Shown: positions 61,680-64,000 of the stretch, piece by piece | Layout: every line of letters begins with the position of its first letter | How positions within the stretch are numbered: position 1 is the first letter of the stretch | Assembly: GCA_003991915.1 (NCBI GenBank) | Contig: RQTK01000215.1 | Location: 458,712 to 522,711, forward strand | Origin: Elysia chlorotica | Taxonomy: Eukaryota > Mollusca > Gastropoda > Plakobranchidae | DNA length: 64,000 nt | Reading direction: 5' to 3' | Position numbers and translations under genes: made by a program | The notes under the pieces: generated by a model | Seen by the model: only the letters and a program-made list of their open reading frames with translations | What the model was told of the DNA's origin: nothing | Database searches by the model: none

Positions 61680-64000
61680 CATAAACCAACACAACTCACT
61701 TCCATATTGATAACAATAGAGATTAAATTGGTACATGTTTTAGAGAAATACAACTATGAAAAATATTAGCGAACAATTCGATCTCCTGACGTATTTTCGA
61801 GACACCCGACTGCAAAACCGATCATGCCGATGGTGGAGTTCACTATTATTATTACGCTTATTACTCGACAGAAAGTGACATTTTTTAAACCAATCGACGA
61901 CGGACTATAAAAGTATACCCATTGGCATATTGTTTGATGATACTAGTTTGTCAACTTGTTAACGGCTATATAGTATAATGCGAACATATAACAAGATTTA
62001 AGCCAAGATGATTCCATATAAGTATACAAGATAAAACGACGAGAGAGTGTCTTCTTTTAAAATATTGTTAATCTCATAGATTCCATTCAGGGGTGACACA
62101 CAGCCTTACTTGAAGCCAGTACACAGAAAATAAAAAGCAAATTTAAAGATAAATATTTCTTATTGACAACTAACAAAAAACGTATATCTTCTACAGATTA
62201 ACTTTTACTATGTTTAACTTCTGTCGAGTTAGTATTTAACTCGTATCACATTTCAAGTGAACACGAAACTTCATCGAGAAACAAAAAAATCTGTAAAACC
62301 AGATTCTTACAGAATGACGACCCTAATTTTTTTAAAATTTGAGTAAAGTCAAGCGGTTAGACCCGTGGACAGAATTTATATTTAAAAAAAAAACAAACAC
62401 CTTTATAATTATTATCAAGTCTCGAGAGCCGGCAAAAAAAAAAACAAACAAAATGTGGTCTAAACTGTGGACGCCTTGTTAAATTCTACCACCGATCATT
62501 CATACTAATGTTGTGTGGTTGTTGTTGAGTTGGTTTAACGTCCAACATCAGCACTATATAGGCTATATTGTGGGCTAATGTCGTGTACCTCTTGCACATT
62601 GTGTCTTTAGGCGATAGCGTACATGAAGAAAAGTTTAGATCTCAGCACGTACAGCTGAAGCCTGATCACACTGATCAAAAACCACATAGAATGGACAATT
62701 TTGATACAACAGGACACGCCAACCGTCATCGGTTAGCCATATGGTGCACATTTTTAAATAAAGCCGTAGACTTTTGGGTCATCGATTCTAAGCCCATTTT
62801 TATGTCGGTTACTAGGGAACTCGTCTCTTCATTTCGTGATAATATTCAGTATTGATTTGAGTAGGGGAAAAAAGGAAATGACTCAGACTTCAAGTCACAT
62901 TTAGATCGAAGAGGAAAAATATTGGTAGAGTCTAGGGAGACCACTTGTAATCGCGGTCCTTTGAGACTCCAGTCTAGGGAGACCACATTGAGCTTTGATG
63001 ATCCCTTCTTTCTTAATGTATTGTTGTCATAATAATACATGTTAATGGGTCTGAAAGAAGTTGCTGGTGTGTGAAATCTCCCATTGGAAGAGAAAAAAGC
63101 CTTGGGCCCATCCCATCACTCAGTCAGTGAATGTTCATTTTTTAAAAATTAGTTTTGTAATTAATTGATTAACTTAAAGATTCTTCTGTATTCCATGGCC
63201 CACTTCCTATCTCCCTATCTTTCTCTCTTCCTCCCTCTGTTTCCCCCTCCCCCTCTACCATGAGCGTGAGGCCGACTATAGATCCATTCTATCTATACTC
63301 TCCATTACTTAGATCTGGAGATCTAGAAGCTACTTACATTAATTTTATATATTTGGGCAATCCTTTCATCCAAACTAACCTTTCTAACATGGTAACAGCA
63401 AATTCGAATAATATTAAGCCAAACCAACTTCTAATTTTCTCAAAACTGTCCTCCATGGATCAAAAAGATTTACATGCGTAATTTGTGGCATTACTGAACT
63501 GCATAAGATCTTCTTCAACGGCAGCGATCAATTAATTTAAATAAGTAGATAGCTTCGAAAACATTGACCAGTAAAACTTTTTTTTTTAAGTTTAACATTT
63601 TTCATTAGATACGTCTGTATCGTTTGCTTGACCCGAGTAGAGGGCCCGGCATGAGGTGCTCTCGAGAAGCGCCCTGGGATCGTTTTCTAATGAAACACCC
63701 CTATAAACTTAACCCAATAGTTTGGCTAAGCAAGCGCCAGCGTCTGCAAGACGCCCTCAGGCTAATGAATTATGGATCCTCCATCCCCTTCTGTTGGTCG
63801 AGTTGACTCTGAGGCTCGTAAAGTGATCTCTCATGGAACGGAAATTGGCCAGAGAATCAGTTTGCTTCCCTATACAATAGCGTGCGCAATCACCCACAGG
63901 GAATGTGGACTCTCAAACTCTACTGGCGGATACATTTTTTACTGACATATACTGAACCGCAATCACAATAAGCATAATTGTAGCATACATTGCCAATATT
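60883..64000. other. Right end, no gene recognised
   Basis: AT-rich, with the SINE-like fragment at 62.5 kb and a TA/CA run near 61650-61678. Short ORFs (for example 62568-62855, 63624-63806) show no family features. Confidence 0.5.
62517..62575 (+). mobile_element. Fragment resembling the Nin domain of mollusc SINEs
   Basis: gagttggtttaacgtccaac followed by atcagcactatataggctat has the word order of the conserved central (Nin) domain of deuterostome/mollusc SINEs (TTTAACGTC...CAGCA...TATA). No tRNA-derived head or tail is recognised. Recognition is from memory. Confidence 0.35.

Overview
The window is animal nuclear DNA. It is AT-rich, intron-rich and full of microsatellites (AG, CTA, AAT, CATA, CAA). 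It carries remnants of non-LTR retrotransposons and a fragment resembling the Nin domain of mollusc SINEs. A mollusc, perhaps a gastropod, is my best guess, but it is not proven. A run of 34 N (43108-43141) shows this is a draft assembly.

One protein-coding gene can be rebuilt with confidence. It lies on the minus strand, with its start codon at 32433 and its stop codon ending at 9969. Nineteen coding exons join with consistent phases into one 3864-nt reading frame (1287 aa). It encodes a glycoside hydrolase family 20 beta-N-acetylhexosaminidase with all expected catalytic residues. The enzyme has an unusual membrane architecture: a signal anchor at about residues 111-130, a long coiled-coil and low-complexity stem (about 204-550), the catalytic unit (about 555-1140), and two further hydrophobic helices near the C terminus (about 1198-1217 and 1234-1255). 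Three consecutive in-frame mini-exons insert an acidic loop in the catalytic domain.

The locus is marked by duplication. Coding exon 12 is present twice, identically. A copy of a distant intron piece is wedged between the two. The end of exon 18 recurs as a fragment at the left edge of the window. Upstream of the gene there is a perfect 298-bp duplication, a duplicated cassette ending in a strong splice donor, and two further duplicated blocks at 55.5/57.7 kb and 59.8/60.4 kb.

Layout: 1-2.4 kb, AG and TATG microsatellites, an imperfect tandem repeat, and a possible LINE remnant; 2.4-9.97 kb, AT-rich 3' flank without a recognisable gene; 9.97-32.5 kb, the hexosaminidase gene, with a LINE reverse transcriptase fragment and a tandem repeat in intron 17; 32.5-37.2 kb, presumed 5' noncoding and promoter region with duplications; 37.2-64 kb, repeat-rich, no gene I could confirm, only weak coding-like islands near 41.6, 56.6 and 58.7 kb. 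No rRNA, tRNA or CRISPR array was recognised. Exon boundaries are read by eye from splice signals and phase, without transcript data.
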